Origin: Lysinibacillus capsici
Lineage (GTDB): Bacteria > Bacillota > Bacilli > Bacillales_A > Planococcaceae
Length of the DNA stretch: 64,000 bases
Assembly: GCF_003367505.1 (NCBI RefSeq)
Contig: NZ_PXXX01000012.1
Location: 57,398 to 121,397 of the forward strand
Direction of reading: 5' to 3'
Within the stretch, counting starts at the first letter, position 1. Each line of letters opens with the position of its first letter. Made by a program: the position numbers and the translations under genes. The notes under the pieces were generated by a model. It had not been told where the DNA came from and searched no databases. It saw nothing but the letters and a program-made list of their open reading frames with translations. This document shows, piece by piece, positions 8,294 through 16,245 of the stretch.

Positions 8294-8324
8294 CTGCACC
8301 TTCCGTCAAAGGGTGCAGTTTTTT
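8294..8324 (+). terminator. terminator of the threonine aldolase gene
   Basis: CTGCACC pairs with GGGTGCAG around a 10-base loop, followed by six T. Confidence 0.85.
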
Positions 8325-8378
8325 CCTATTATTCCCTAACTCTTGCTATACTATAGATAACAGGAAAGGTGGAAGCGA

Positions 8379-8930
8379 ATGACTAAATACGTAGCACTTT
8401 TAAGAGGTATTAATGTAGGTGGGCACAATAAATTAAAAATGGCTGAATTGAGAGACGCGCTGCAACCACTGGGGCTCCAAAACATTCGGACATATATTCA
8501 AAGTGGCAATATCCTGTTTGAATCGAGTGAATCAGAAGAATTTTTGCAACAGCAAATTCAAGAGACCATCCAAAGTACCTTCACTATCACGAGTACAGTA
8601 ATTATCCGTACAGCTGAAGAATTCCGCTCTATTGTGAACAATTGTCCTTTCTCAGAACAAGACTTAGCAGATGCAAGTGCTACAGCTACAGGGGAAAGTC
8701 TCCATGTTGCACTACTTTCAACAGTTCCAACTGAAGAGAACGGAGCTAAGTTATTACAATATGTAAGTGAAAAAGAGCGCTGCATTATCAAGGGGAGAGA
8801 TGTCTATCTGTTATTTCACGATAGCATTCGCAATGCCAAGCTTAGTCAACAACTGCCTAAGCTAGAGGTGCCCGCTACAGCTCGCAATTGGAAAACGATG
8901 ATGAAGCTTGCGACAATGATTGGTGAGTAG
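8379..8930 (+). CDS. DUF1697 family protein
   Basis: The 183-residue product begins MTKYVALLRGINVGG and continues with YIQSGNILFES near residues 39-49, both hallmarks of DUF1697. The C-terminal RNAKLSQQLPKLEV and RNWKTMMKLATM stretches also fit. The molecular role of the family is unknown. AGGAAAGGTGG precedes the ATG. Confidence 0.85.
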   Translation: MTKYVALLRGINVGGHNKLKMAELRDALQPLGLQNIRTYIQSGNILFESSESEEFLQQQIQETIQSTFTITSTVIIRTAEEFRSIVNNCPFSEQDLADASATATGESLHVALLSTVPTEENGAKLLQYVSEKERCIIKGRDVYLLFHDSIRNAKLSQQLPKLEVPATARNWKTMMKLATMIGE

Positions 8931-8965
8931 GGAAACTCAACTTTTCTAAAAGGAGGCGTGTTTGA

Positions 8966-9178
8966 ATGCGACGGGATCAAGTAGGTTATTTTATTTATCC
9001 TTTTTTGTACTTCATTGTTAGAACAATAAATCAATGGAGGAAGCATGAGCCGATTGCATGGGGAGAAAATGTGACGATGATGGTCATCACAATGGTCATC
9101 ATCTATTTCTTTGTTTGGATGTGGAATTGGTCCAAAAAGCCGTATCAATGGAGAAAAAAGAATAATAAAGAAACATAA
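8966..9178 (+). CDS. small membrane protein, 70 residues
   Basis: The product has one strong membrane helix (about residues 37-54) and a possible short second hydrophobic stretch near 8-18, with a Lys/Asn-rich C-terminus. AAAGGAGGCG precedes the ATG. Its function is unknown. Confidence 0.55.
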   Translation: MRRDQVGYFIYPFLYFIVRTINQWRKHEPIAWGENVTMMVITMVIIYFFVWMWNWSKKPYQWRKKNNKET

Positions 9179-9183
9179 AGCAA

Positions 9184-9224
9184 GAGAGCAAATTTCATTA
9201 TTGAAATGATGCTCTCTTTTTTTT
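9184..9224. terminator. bidirectional terminator between convergent genes
   Basis: GAGAGCA pairs with TGCTCTC, followed by eight T on the plus strand. It overlaps the 3' end of the convergent zinc-ribbon gene. Confidence 0.75.
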
Positions 9225-9414
9225 ACTTAAACTTTTCAGGTTTTGTGGCTTTAATAGAGGCAATTTCTCCACATTGGGTACAGACAGTGAAAATAAGGGG
9301 TGAACCTGAGGAAAAGATGGTATTCACCGGTCTTAAAGCAGCATAGCCATCTAATTTCCCTTCAGAAAAAGATTGACCACCACAGGCTTTACAACTATAT
9401 GTATTTGTTTCCAT
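9223..9414 (-). CDS. small double-CxxC zinc-ribbon protein (copy 1)
   Basis: The 63-residue product has CKAC at residues 8-11 and CTQC near 45-48, spaced as in a zinc ribbon, around a hydrophobic core with SGSPLIFTV. A clear paralogue at 58414-58614 shares the CKACG start, the GSPL strand, the CGE-AS segment and a KP-x-F/NFK end. Such ribbons bind nucleic acid or protein partners. GAGGTGAGAAT precedes the ATG. Confidence 0.7.
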   Translation of the reverse strand: METNTYSCKACGGQSFSEGKLDGYAALRPVNTIFSSGSPLIFTVCTQCGEIASIKATKPEKFK

Positions 9415-9455
9415 ATTCTCACCTCGTAATGTAAGTTTAAGGAAATTATAGCATA

Positions 9456-9486
9456 GAAAAAACTACAGCGATATGCATCACTGTAG
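9456..9486 (-). terminator. terminator downstream of the interrupted gene at 9545-10105
   Basis: On the minus strand CTACAG pairs with CTGTAG around a longer imperfect stem and is followed by six T. It lies about 60 bases past the second stop of the interrupted gene, but about 245 bases past its first, which supports the longer reading. Confidence 0.7.
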
Positions 9487-9544
9487 CTCAGAATTGGTTG
9501 ATACCCCTTGAGGTTTTCTAAAGTATTATAACATAACAACTTAT

Positions 9545-10105
9545 TCATTGTATAGATGAAGGAAAATATATAAATGTTGCGACTTCATTTGACTTTATCG
9601 AATTGGCTATTTGAACGAAAAGATTGGGTGTTTCCTGATTCGTGCTATCTTTATAAATGCCAAGAAGATATTGTAAATTGCTTTCTTCAAAAACAAAGAA
9701 GTTAAAAAGCAGGTGCTCAAAATAAATTCCCTAACGACCATCTTGCAGTGTATATGCTTTTCCTGAAAAGCTCACTTTCGGTTGAATAGGTCGAATATCA
9801 ATTTTAAAAATATGCTGTTTCATTTCGTTATGAACATAGAGAATGTTAAGTGAATCATTCATGCCATATTGATGATCTTTGTAAAATCGACCAAACTTAT
9901 GTGTGATGTAAAACGGGGGTATAACAGTTGGGAGTTTGACCTTACTATAATGCTGTTCAAATTCCTTCACAGCCGCTTCTACTGATTGATAGCCTGCTTC
10001 ATCAAATTTTTCCTCAAAAGTGGGTGGCAGAGGATGCGCACTTGCATGTTCAATGGTGTGGTTAATTAAAAAAATACATAGTGAAAAAGTAATTTTCTTT
10101 AGCAT
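9545..10105 (-). pseudogene. exported protein interrupted by an in-frame TAG
   Basis: Reading from ATG 10105, a signal-peptide-like hydrophobic segment is followed by a soluble domain to a TAG at 9731-9733, after residue 124. The same frame then stays open for 61 more codons, with protein-like content (YFEHLLFNFFVFEE, then LFVQIANSIKSNEV), to TGA at 9545. A terminator lies just beyond. This fits one ancestral gene of about 185 residues with a nonsense change. The C-terminal pattern resembles DUF4367-type extracytoplasmic domains, but I am not sure. AAGGA lies nine bases before the ATG; a GTG at 10114 is an alternative start. Confidence 0.6.
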
Positions 10106-10282
10106 TGCTTGCACGTCCTTATTTAAATAGCACTTTATATATAAGTATTTCGATTCAGGATGTAAATATACGTGTTCACATTTAAGGATATTAGTTTAAA
10201 AATAAATAGTTTAATGTTAAACTATTTTACGTCAGGAGAGCTGATTTGCTCTTTTTCGTGTAATTTGAAGGAGGAATTGAAG

Positions 10283-11083
10283 ATGAATCGAGTAAAAAAT
10301 AAAGTGGCATTAGTGACAGGTGGAGCTTCTGGTATTGGTTTATCAGCAGCTAGCTTGTTAGCAAAAGAGGGCGCAAAAGTAGTCATTGCTGATTTTAATG
10401 TAGAGGGTGCTAAAGAAGCAGCAGCAACTTTAGTCAATAATGGGTATGAGGCAGCAGCCGTTTTCCTTGATGCAGGGGATGCTTCCTCCATTGAAGCGGC
10501 CGTGAACTTCACTGTAGAACGATACGGCTCATTAACGGTGCTCTTTAATAATGTTGGTCTAACTAACCTGAAGAAAGATTTAGATATATTAAATATTGAT
10601 TTAGATGAGTGGGACCGCTTAGTCAATGTGAATTTAAAATCCATATTACTAGGAAGTCGTTTTGCCATTCCACATATGCAAAAAGCGGGCGGGGGCTCAA
10701 TTATTAATACGGCTTCTATGGCTGCATTCGCCAGTGACCAAATACGTACAGCCTATGGGGCAACAAAAGCAGGTGTGGTGAATATGACGAGAAACATTGC
10801 CACACAATTTGGGAAGGATCATATCCGTTGTAATGCGGTTGCACCAGGTCTTATATTAACACCTGCCGCGAAAAACAATATGCCAGAAGAAATGCTGGCC
10901 ATTTATGCGAAATTTAATGCGCTACCATATCATGGGGAAGCGGATGATATTGGTCATGCAGTTGTATTTTTAGCCTCTGACGAATCAAAATTTATGACGG
11001 GCCAAACACTGCAAATTGAAGGCGGACATTACCTCGCTAACCCAACCATCGCTGATACTAATAACTGGCTAGCATCTTTATAG
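10283..11083 (+). CDS. short-chain dehydrogenase/reductase
   Basis: The 266-residue product is a classical SDR: the TGGASGIG cofactor loop at residues 13-20, an aspartate after the second strand (VVIADFN) that suggests NAD preference, NNVG in place of the usual NNAG, the catalytic serine in NTASMAAF, and the YGATK Tyr-Lys pair. The C-terminal FMTGQTLQIEGGHY fits the family. The substrate is unknown; this branch includes cyclic-alcohol dehydrogenases. GGAGG lies seven bases before ATG 10283. The in-frame ORF upstream of this start lacks a ribosome binding site. Confidence 0.85.
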   Translation: MNRVKNKVALVTGGASGIGLSAASLLAKEGAKVVIADFNVEGAKEAAATLVNNGYEAAAVFLDAGDASSIEAAVNFTVERYGSLTVLFNNVGLTNLKKDLDILNIDLDEWDRLVNVNLKSILLGSRFAIPHMQKAGGGSIINTASMAAFASDQIRTAYGATKAGVVNMTRNIATQFGKDHIRCNAVAPGLILTPAAKNNMPEEMLAIYAKFNALPYHGEADDIGHAVVFLASDESKFMTGQTLQIEGGHYLANPTIADTNNWLASL

Positions 11084-11093
11084 TTAATAAATA

Positions 11094-11127
11094 AAAGAGG
11101 TTGTCTTAAAATAGACAACCTCTTTAT
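11094..11127. terminator. bidirectional terminator between SDR and DinB-like genes
   Basis: A 12-bp stem (AAAGAGGTTGTC with GACAACCTCTTT) has T-rich flanks on both strands. Confidence 0.85.
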
Positions 11128-11145
11128 TATTTGGCACAAGCTTAG

Positions 11146-11649
11146 CTACATTTGAGGAGCTTCCAACCCAAACTGAGCCCATTCCTCTTTCGCTGGACCA
11201 TAAATACCTGGAACAGTTAAACCAGCCTGACGCATCAGAACCGTCATTTGACCGCGATGATGACTTTGATGCTGTAGTAAAAATAATAACAGGGAACCAT
11301 TGGGCATTTGTTGACCAATAAATTCAATCGTTTCAGTCATTGTCTTGTCAGTCCATTGCGATTGTATCGCTTCCACAAAGGCTTCACTCGCTTGGTGATA
11401 GCCATCTGCAATGAACTGAGCAGAAGTAGGAACTGGAAAATCCTTTGCTGGGGCTTCAAACGCTAAATTCGAATTCAAGGTAATAATTCGAATTGCAGTA
11501 ACCGTGTGCCAAGCAACCCGTCCTAAAGTCCAGTTTTCGGGAGTGATTGCCTGATGTAGCGATTCATCTGTAAGGTGATTAAGTAATTTTTGCGTAGCAG
11601 CGGCTTCAAATGCCCAAGACTGTAAAAAATGATCGATTGTTTGAAACAT
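11146..11649 (-). CDS. DinB family protein (copy 1)
   Basis: The 167-residue product has the four-helix DinB/DfsB layout with the likely metal-binding histidine triad: RVAWHTVTA near residue 48 and HQSHHRGQM near 127-135. The family includes bacillithiol S-transferases and other nickel- or zinc-dependent thiol transferases, but many members are uncharacterised. TGGAGGGATTTC precedes the ATG. A second DinB protein lies at 14060-14527. Confidence 0.8.
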   Translation of the reverse strand: MFQTIDHFLQSWAFEAAATQKLLNHLTDESLHQAITPENWTLGRVAWHTVTAIRIITLNSNLAFEAPAKDFPVPTSAQFIADGYHQASEAFVEAIQSQWTDKTMTETIEFIGQQMPNGSLLLFLLQHQSHHRGQMTVLMRQAGLTVPGIYGPAKEEWAQFGLEAPQM

Positions 11650-11687
11650 GAAATCCCTCCAAAAATAGCCTATGATGTATTATTTTC

Positions 11688-11906
11688 CTATGCTCCTAAA
11701 AGAAAAGCAAGATAAAGCACTGCATAAAGGGGAAGGGCAATAGAGAGCAGGATGTACATGCTCCATTCACCAATCGATAATTTTCGTTGCCACCTCGTTA
11801 ATTTAAGCTGTCGACAATAGATCATACTAGCAAGTAAAAAAATTAATAAAGTAAAATCCTTTAAGTTATCTAAAAAGATGTTCAGAATATCAACTCCTTT
11901 AGGCAT
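11688..11906 (-). CDS. small two-helix membrane protein (start uncertain)
   Basis: The frame encodes about 72 residues with hydrophobic segments near residues 17-32 and 50-70, separated by a basic loop (RQLKLTRWQRK). The start is unclear: the only good ribosome binding site, AAAGGAG, lies inside the first codons after ATG 11906 and would serve an unusual ATT or CTG start near 11889-11880. A TTG at 11936 has no site. Its function is unknown. Confidence 0.5.
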   Translation of the reverse strand: MPKGVDILNIFLDNLKDFTLLIFLLASMIYCRQLKLTRWQRKLSIGEWSMYILLSIALPLYAVLYLAFLLGA

Positions 11907-11956
11907 TTGCAATATATGTGTCAACAAGACGTTCAATGACCATAAGCTGAGCCAAC

Positions 11957-11994
11957 ATAAAAAGTGCGTCTCTATCTAACATAGAAACGCACTT
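11957..11994 (-). terminator. terminator of the leader-controlled EamA gene
   Basis: AAGTGCGTTTCTAT pairs with ATAGAGACGCACTT on the minus strand (one G-T pair), followed by TTTT. Confidence 0.85.
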
Positions 11995-11998
11995 CGAT

Positions 11999-12871
11999 TT
12001 ATTCGTCTCGAATGACAATAAAAACGCCACTAAAAATTAATAGGGAGCCTATCCAAAAGGAAAGCCCAATCGTCTCTCCCAATAAGAGCCAGCCTAAAAA
12101 TGTGCCAACAATTGGTTGAAAGAAGAAAAATAAGCCGCCACTAGACGCATTCATTAGTTGAAGCCCTTTATTCCACAATAAAAAACCACCGGCTGTTGAG
12201 ATAATGCCTAAGTAAAGCAAGCCCCCTGAAATGGTCGGTTGTAAAACACTTGCCAGATCTAAATTCTTTAGCCTTGGAAGGACAAAAGGGGTCAATAACA
12301 TCACGGCAATCATAGATGTATAGGTTGTGACAACAATTTGTGAGTAATGGCTTGGTACCTTTTTGACGAATACCGACATCAATGCCCACGTTAAGGCAGC
12401 AAACAGTAAATAGAGTCCACCTAATTGCTGTGTCACATCGATTTGACCATTGCCTACAACGATCCCGACACCAATCGTGGCAAGAGTGATAGAGAAGCAT
12501 TTTTTCAGCGTAATGCTTTCTTTTAAAATCAAACGGGCGAAGACAACCATAAAAGCAGGGGTTGTAGCAGTAATAATTGCCCCCATCTGCGCGGTGGATA
12601 GCATTGTGCCCATTTCCTGTGTCACAATTGAAATCGTGTTCCCAATAAGGCCAACAAGAAAAATGATCAGCCAATCTTTTTTAGCTATTTTCCATGATTG
12701 CCTCATCATGATCCCAATGATCCCGAGTGCAATCACTGCGATCAAATAGCGCATCCAAACAAGCTCTAATGGTGGCACAACCTCCACCACTACTTTAACA
12801 ACTACATACATGGCACCCCAAATACTCGCAGCAAGCGATAAAAAGATGGCACCGATTATTAGATTTCTCAT
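11999..12871 (-). CDS. EamA/DMT family exporter with leader-peptide control
   Basis: The 290-residue product has ten membrane helices in two EamA repeats (residues about 5-135 and 150-285), typical of the drug/metabolite transporter superfamily, which exports amino acids, drugs or metabolites. GGAGG lies eight bases before ATG 12871; an ATG at 12892 lies upstream of that site and is rejected. The 5' region holds a 17-codon leader peptide and two mutually exclusive hairpins, one of which hides the ribosome binding site, so expression is probably set by translation of the leader. The substrate is unknown. Confidence 0.85.
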   Translation of the reverse strand: MRNLIIGAIFLSLAASIWGAMYVVVKVVVEVVPPLELVWMRYLIAVIALGIIGIMMRQSWKIAKKDWLIIFLVGLIGNTISIVTQEMGTMLSTAQMGAIITATTPAFMVVFARLILKESITLKKCFSITLATIGVGIVVGNGQIDVTQQLGGLYLLFAALTWALMSVFVKKVPSHYSQIVVTTYTSMIAVMLLTPFVLPRLKNLDLASVLQPTISGGLLYLGIISTAGGFLLWNKGLQLMNASSGGLFFFFQPIVGTFLGWLLLGETIGLSFWIGSLLIFSGVFIVIRDE

Positions 12872-12878
12872 GTTTTTT

Positions 12879-12938
12879 TCCTCCGTTTTCATAGATACCT
12901 ATGCCCTTAACGGAGAAAAAGCGCTTCTACCGTTAAGG
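12879..12938 (-). promoter_or_regulatory. translation-attenuator-like switch before the EamA gene
   Basis: On the minus strand three segments matter: A (12938-12930, CCTTAACGG), B (12917-12903, CTCCGTTAAGG within it) and C (12887-12879, AACGGAGGA, the ribosome binding site). A pairs with B over 9 bp. B can instead pair with C over 9 bp with one G-T pair, hiding the ribosome binding site. The two pairings share bases, so they exclude each other. A contains the leader peptide stop codon, so a ribosome there would block A-B. Confidence 0.6.
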
Positions 12939-12986
12939 AAGAAGAAGTGCTGGTACGTCCTGTTCAAATAATGGAGCAAACATCAT
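12933..12986 (-). CDS. putative 17-residue leader peptide of the EamA exporter
   Basis: ATG-ATG at 12986 opens a frame of 17 codons (MMFAPLFEQDVPALLLP) ending at TAA 12933. GGTGGG lies six bases upstream. The last codons are three consecutive CTT leucines and CCT proline, in a genome that mostly uses TTA, and the stop lies inside the 5' arm of a hairpin. This placement is typical of regulatory leader peptides before resistance or export genes. Expression is not shown, only inferred from the arrangement. Confidence 0.5.
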   Translation of the reverse strand: MMFAPLFEQDVPALLLP

Positions 12987-13084
12987 AATAATCCCACCAT
13001 CCTCAAGTCATTTTTTAATAGTATAATAGAATACACATCGTTTTCATAGGGAGATTTCATGAAAGCAAAAAGAGGGGGATGAAA

Positions 13085-13501
13085 ATGGTAATACTTCAAT
13101 ACGAGATGGAAGAGAAGGATTTGCCAACCATAAAGGAGGTCTATCAATCTGTAGGGTGGATGAAACATGATGAACAGATTATCAAACAAGTTTTCGATGC
13201 AAGCACACATCAAGTTTTCGCCGTGGTAGATGGAAAAATAGTGGGCTTTGCTAGAGCTTTGTCAGATGGCGTATTTAATGCCGCCATTTACGATGTGGTT
13301 GTGCATCAAGCCTATCAAGGCACAGGGATTGCACGTTTACTTCTGGAGGATATGATCGCACAGTTAAGGGAGGTATCCTGCATTCAGTTAATCGCCACAA
13401 CAGGGAATGAACCGTTTTATGCAAAAATGGGCTTTAGAAAATTGAAAACGGGTATGGCCATCTATAAAAATCAGCAACTAGCTCAAGAATATCTGGATTA
13501 A
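13085..13501 (+). CDS. GNAT family N-acetyltransferase
   Basis: The 138-residue product has the GNAT core: a [13 protein letters not shown] acetyl-CoA loop near residues 78-90 and the C-terminal [17 protein letters not shown] strand-helix. AGAGGGGG lies six bases before ATG 13085; an ATG at 13079 abuts it and is rejected. The substrate is unknown. It is divergent from the leader and EamA unit, with TATAAT at 13022-13027 a possible -10 box. Confidence 0.82.
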   Translation: MVILQYEMEEKDLPTIKEVYQSVGWMKHDEQIIKQVFDASTHQVFAVVDGKIVGFARALSDGVFNAAIYDVVVHQAYQGTGIARLLLEDMIAQLREVSCIQLIATTGNEPFYAKMGFRKLKTGMAIYKNQQLAQEYLD

Positions 13502-13508
13502 AGGAAAT

Positions 13509-13537
13509 GGTCGGAAACCCACAAATGGTTTCCGACC
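13509..13537. terminator. terminator between GNAT and a convergent gene
   Basis: GGTCGGAAACC pairs with GGTTTCCGACC over 11 bp with a short loop, at the meeting point of two convergent genes. Confidence 0.75.
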
Positions 13538-14008
13538 TTACAATTTTATTTCATTATAATTAGACTGGATGAAATAGCTGTTAGTGGACACCTGCTTATA
13601 GTGCCCTACATTCCACTCATTCAAGTTGATTAAATCCTTAAGGAATTTGGGGACAGGGCAATTCCAATCTACATTTGCTATTGTTAGTGGGAAATTATCC
13701 TCAGCGGGATTAGGTGTATGGATATTAACTGAATCCAAACCAGCATCCTCCTCTACAAACTCCATCCATATTTGATAAGGTTTTCCGAATGTCGAGAGCC
13801 TTTCTGATAAGCGGTTATATAGGGCTATATGTGCTTTGATGTGCTCTCTTCTTATCTTTAAACCATCATTGCCGTACCCGTAAAAATCAAGGTGAGTGTG
13901 CCACAAATTAAACCAACCTTCTTCGTCAAAGTCTACAATAGATAGCTCTGTGGTTGTTTGTCGCCATAAGTTACGGAAATAACGCCTTTTCCCACGAAAT
14001 TTTTTCAA
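13538..14008 (-). CDS. hypothetical 156-residue protein, TTG start
   Basis: I do not recognise this protein. It has a basic N-terminus, then WFNLWHTHLDFYGYGNDG near residues 32-49, an aromatic, His-containing segment, and no membrane helix. GGAGG lies eight bases before a TTG at 14008. It follows the DinB-like gene at 14060-14527 by about 50 bases on the same strand and is probably co-transcribed with it. Confidence 0.6.
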   Translation of the reverse strand: MKKFRGKRRYFRNLWRQTTTELSIVDFDEEGWFNLWHTHLDFYGYGNDGLKIRREHIKAHIALYNRLSERLSTFGKPYQIWMEFVEEDAGLDSVNIHTPNPAEDNFPLTIANVDWNCPVPKFLKDLINLNEWNVGHYKQVSTNSYFIQSNYNEIKL

Positions 14009-14059
14009 ATTACTGTTCCTCCATTTAAAAAGCTGTTCCTTTCATTGCGTTGCCTTTTA

Positions 14060-14527
14060 TTAAAATAAAGGCTTTGGCAATCCACTAAGATGCGCGATAA
14101 CAGAGATTTGCCCAATATGGTAAGCTTCATGTGAGTAAACATGATGAAACAACCAGTTAAGTGTAGGGACGGAAGGTGGCGTCCAACCATCGGAAAACTT
14201 CGGCACCTCGACTATTTCATTGAGCTGCGATTCGTCTAATGTATGTAGAATGTCATCCGTATAATTTCTAATTTGAATATAGCTATCTAGTATTTCCTTA
14301 GGCGAACAATCATCGTGAAGGTTTAATATACAAGGATTTTTAAGTCCAATTTCATTCACCCAATAGTCTTCGCTACTTGATAAATGAGAAATAATCCATG
14401 CTACATTATTTGGATAAAACTCAGATGTCTTAAACCAAAACGTCTCATCAAGTGTGCTTAGGTAAGGTATTAACGTTTTCCTAAGATCATTACGATATGG
14501 AAATAGCACATCTATACATCCTTTCAT
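14060..14527 (-). CDS. DinB family protein (copy 2)
   Basis: The 155-residue product has the DinB four-helix pattern with ISHLSSSEDYW near residue 45-55 and HHVYSHEAYHIGQI near 128-141, supplying the expected histidine triad. It belongs with putative metal-dependent hydrolases and thiol transferases. It is only distantly similar to the copy at 11146-11649. The 156-residue gene follows it on the same strand. Confidence 0.78.
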   Translation of the reverse strand: MKGCIDVLFPYRNDLRKTLIPYLSTLDETFWFKTSEFYPNNVAWIISHLSSSEDYWVNEIGLKNPCILNLHDDCSPKEILDSYIQIRNYTDDILHTLDESQLNEIVEVPKFSDGWTPPSVPTLNWLFHHVYSHEAYHIGQISVIAHLSGLPKPLF

Positions 14528-14611
14528 TTATTAATAGGTTTATTGTATAGGAACAAGCACGGGATAGGAAATGAATCCTTTTTTCTCAGATTAAAAGAGG
14601 TCTGGAATATT

Positions 14612-14638
14612 AAAAAAATCACCTAGAGGAAGGTGATT
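14612..14638 (-). terminator. terminator of the DUF7010-like gene
   Basis: AATCACCT pairs with AGGTGATT around six bases and is followed by seven T on the minus strand. It overlaps the stop codon. Confidence 0.8.
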
Positions 14639-15182
14639 AAATCGGATTGACTTTAAGTTCTCTTAGAATTAAAAGAACGCCCATTCCATACACAATAGAA
14701 ATGGCTAAAGGTACAAGTGTGAAGGCTTGATCGACAAAGAAGCCACCTAAAATCAGAGCAGAAAAGCAGACGCCTAGAGTCACAAATAAATAAGCCTTAC
14801 TTTTATAAATCCATATGTATGGCAGAAAGTGAGAGCCTGCAAGTAAACCAATTGTAAAGGGAAGATATTCAGGTATGTTCATATACACAATGATAAATAC
14901 AGGTATGTAAAAAGCTTGAGGAGCGGCAACGATTCCTCCTAACGTCCCTAAAGGATTGCCAGTAGCGTTTAAATTAATCCCAAGAATTTTACTAATACCT
15001 AAACCGATAGGGAAAATGGCACCTAAGCCAAATATCCAACTTAAACGAACTGCTTCGATTGGCAAAACTAAGGGCATTAGAGTAAAAAGTAAAAAGACAA
15101 CCGCACCAGAAAGTAAAATGGGAAATCCCTTTTTTACTTCAACGATCATTTCCTTTTGTAAATCTTCCAGTGTTTTATCCAT
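14637..15182 (-). CDS. DUF7010-like membrane protein
   Basis: The 181-residue product has a short hydrophilic N-terminus (DKTLEDLQKEMIVEVKKGFP) and about six membrane helices, with a conserved-looking GNPLGTLGG loop near residues 74-82 and HFLPYIWIYKSKAYL near 117-131. This matches DUF7010-type integral proteins in my memory. Its role is unknown. AAGGATGG lies about ten bases before ATG 15182; ATG 15200 is upstream with no site. Confidence 0.65.
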   Translation of the reverse strand: MDKTLEDLQKEMIVEVKKGFPILLSGAVVFLLFTLMPLVLPIEAVRLSWIFGLGAIFPIGLGISKILGINLNATGNPLGTLGGIVAAPQAFYIPVFIIVYMNIPEYLPFTIGLLAGSHFLPYIWIYKSKAYLFVTLGVCFSALILGGFFVDQAFTLVPLAISIVYGMGVLLILRELKVNPI

Positions 15183-15552
15183 CAACGCACCATCCTTCAT
15201 GAAATAAATAGAATATAACCTATAATATACCAGTATATTTCTATTTTTACCACAGATGATTTTAAATGGAATTTTTTAGAAAAGTTTGCGATCCATTGCC
15301 TAAAAAATTCTTGAAGACCAAGATTATTATTAAAATTGTTGATTAGTGAAAGAAAGTCATTCCTTTTATCTTTCTTACGTTATAAGTACCTATGGAGAAT
15401 TTTGGGATTGGAAAATGACATAGTCGTCACCTTCTATAGAATGGTTATTACCTCTAACAAAAACGCAATTTACTCAAACATCATGCATGTTTAAAGGTTA
15501 CTCGCTTTTTTTTTGTCTCAATGTTAGCATTGTAGAATATTGGAGGTATCAT
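15183..15552. other. gene-free divergent region
   Basis: This 370-base AT-rich stretch separates the divergent DUF7010-like and tetR genes and presumably carries both promoters. I see no convincing open frame, RNA motif or strong inverted repeat in it. Confidence 0.4.
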
Positions 15553-16119
15553 ATGGGACGAGATAAAAAATTTTCTGAACAAGACCTTTGGCATCATACG
15601 CATCAGCTTTTGCTATCTGTTGGATATCAAGGGTTTACAATGAGCTTGCTTGCACAAAGTATTGGCGTATCAAGGGCCGCAATTTATAAACAATATCCAA
15701 ATAAAGAAGAACTTATTATTCAATTTATGGTTTGGCAAATGGAAAAAAGCATCGAGAACCTTTCAAATGTTAATTTTTCGCAATCATTTGAACAACAGCT
15801 TGAGGACTTACTTGTTCGTATGTTTGATATGCGCGACCTACATCAAATTTTAGGATTCGCCTCACAAATTAATGACGTATCGCTAGTTGTGAAGCAAAAA
15901 AAGGAAGTATTAAATAACATGCATGGTGGACTTTACATACCACTTCAACAAGTAATTAAGCAGGGTAAGGAAGAGGGGATAATTGCAGAAGATCGTAACA
16001 ACTTTATTTTGCTTAGCTTCATTTTTCAATTGATTGACATGCCAAACCATCTCAATATGCCTATAGAAAGCTTTTTAAAGGAGATCAAACTGCTTATTTT
16101 ACATGGTATTTCAAAATAA
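15553..16119 (+). CDS. TetR family regulator of the adjacent ABC exporter
   Basis: The 188-residue product has an N-terminal HTH: the recognition region is SLLAQSIGVSRAAIYKQYPNKEELI near residues 33-57. The ligand domain is all-helical. GGAGG lies seven bases before ATG 15553. It lies 126 bases upstream of an FtsX-type permease and ATPase pair, with a perfect 18-bp palindrome in between that overlaps a promoter. It is likely a repressor relieved by the exporter substrate. Heme-responsive HrtR of Lactococcus offers a precedent, but heme sensing is not shown by the sequence. Confidence 0.85.
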   Translation: MGRDKKFSEQDLWHHTHQLLLSVGYQGFTMSLLAQSIGVSRAAIYKQYPNKEELIIQFMVWQMEKSIENLSNVNFSQSFEQQLEDLLVRMFDMRDLHQILGFASQINDVSLVVKQKKEVLNNMHGGLYIPLQQVIKQGKEEGIIAEDRNNFILLSFIFQLIDMPNHLNMPIESFLKEIKLLILHGISK

Positions 16120-16142
16120 GTAACAAGTATGTCACTTATTTT

Positions 16143-16172
16143 AGTTACACATGTGTAACTTTTGTGTATAAT
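16143..16172 (+). promoter_or_regulatory. TetR operator overlapping the promoter of the ABC exporter
   Basis: AGTTACACATGTGTAACT at 16143-16160 is a perfect 18-bp palindrome. It covers the likely -35 (GTTACA, 16144-16149), 17 bases before TATAAT at 16167-16172. An imperfect palindrome, AAGTAACA and its partner GTCACTT, lies at about 16118-16137. This is the classic layout of a TetR-repressed promoter. Confidence 0.7.
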
Positions 16173-16245
16173 GAAAAAGAATTCATATTTAGCAGGATTC
16201 AATCTTTGCTCATATGAATTCTATTTCTAATATGGAGGCTACATC

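Noticed and set aside
12168..12674. 168-codon frame on the same strand as EamA
   Set aside because: It is a shifted frame inside the exporter gene with Cys/His/Trp-rich nonsense composition.
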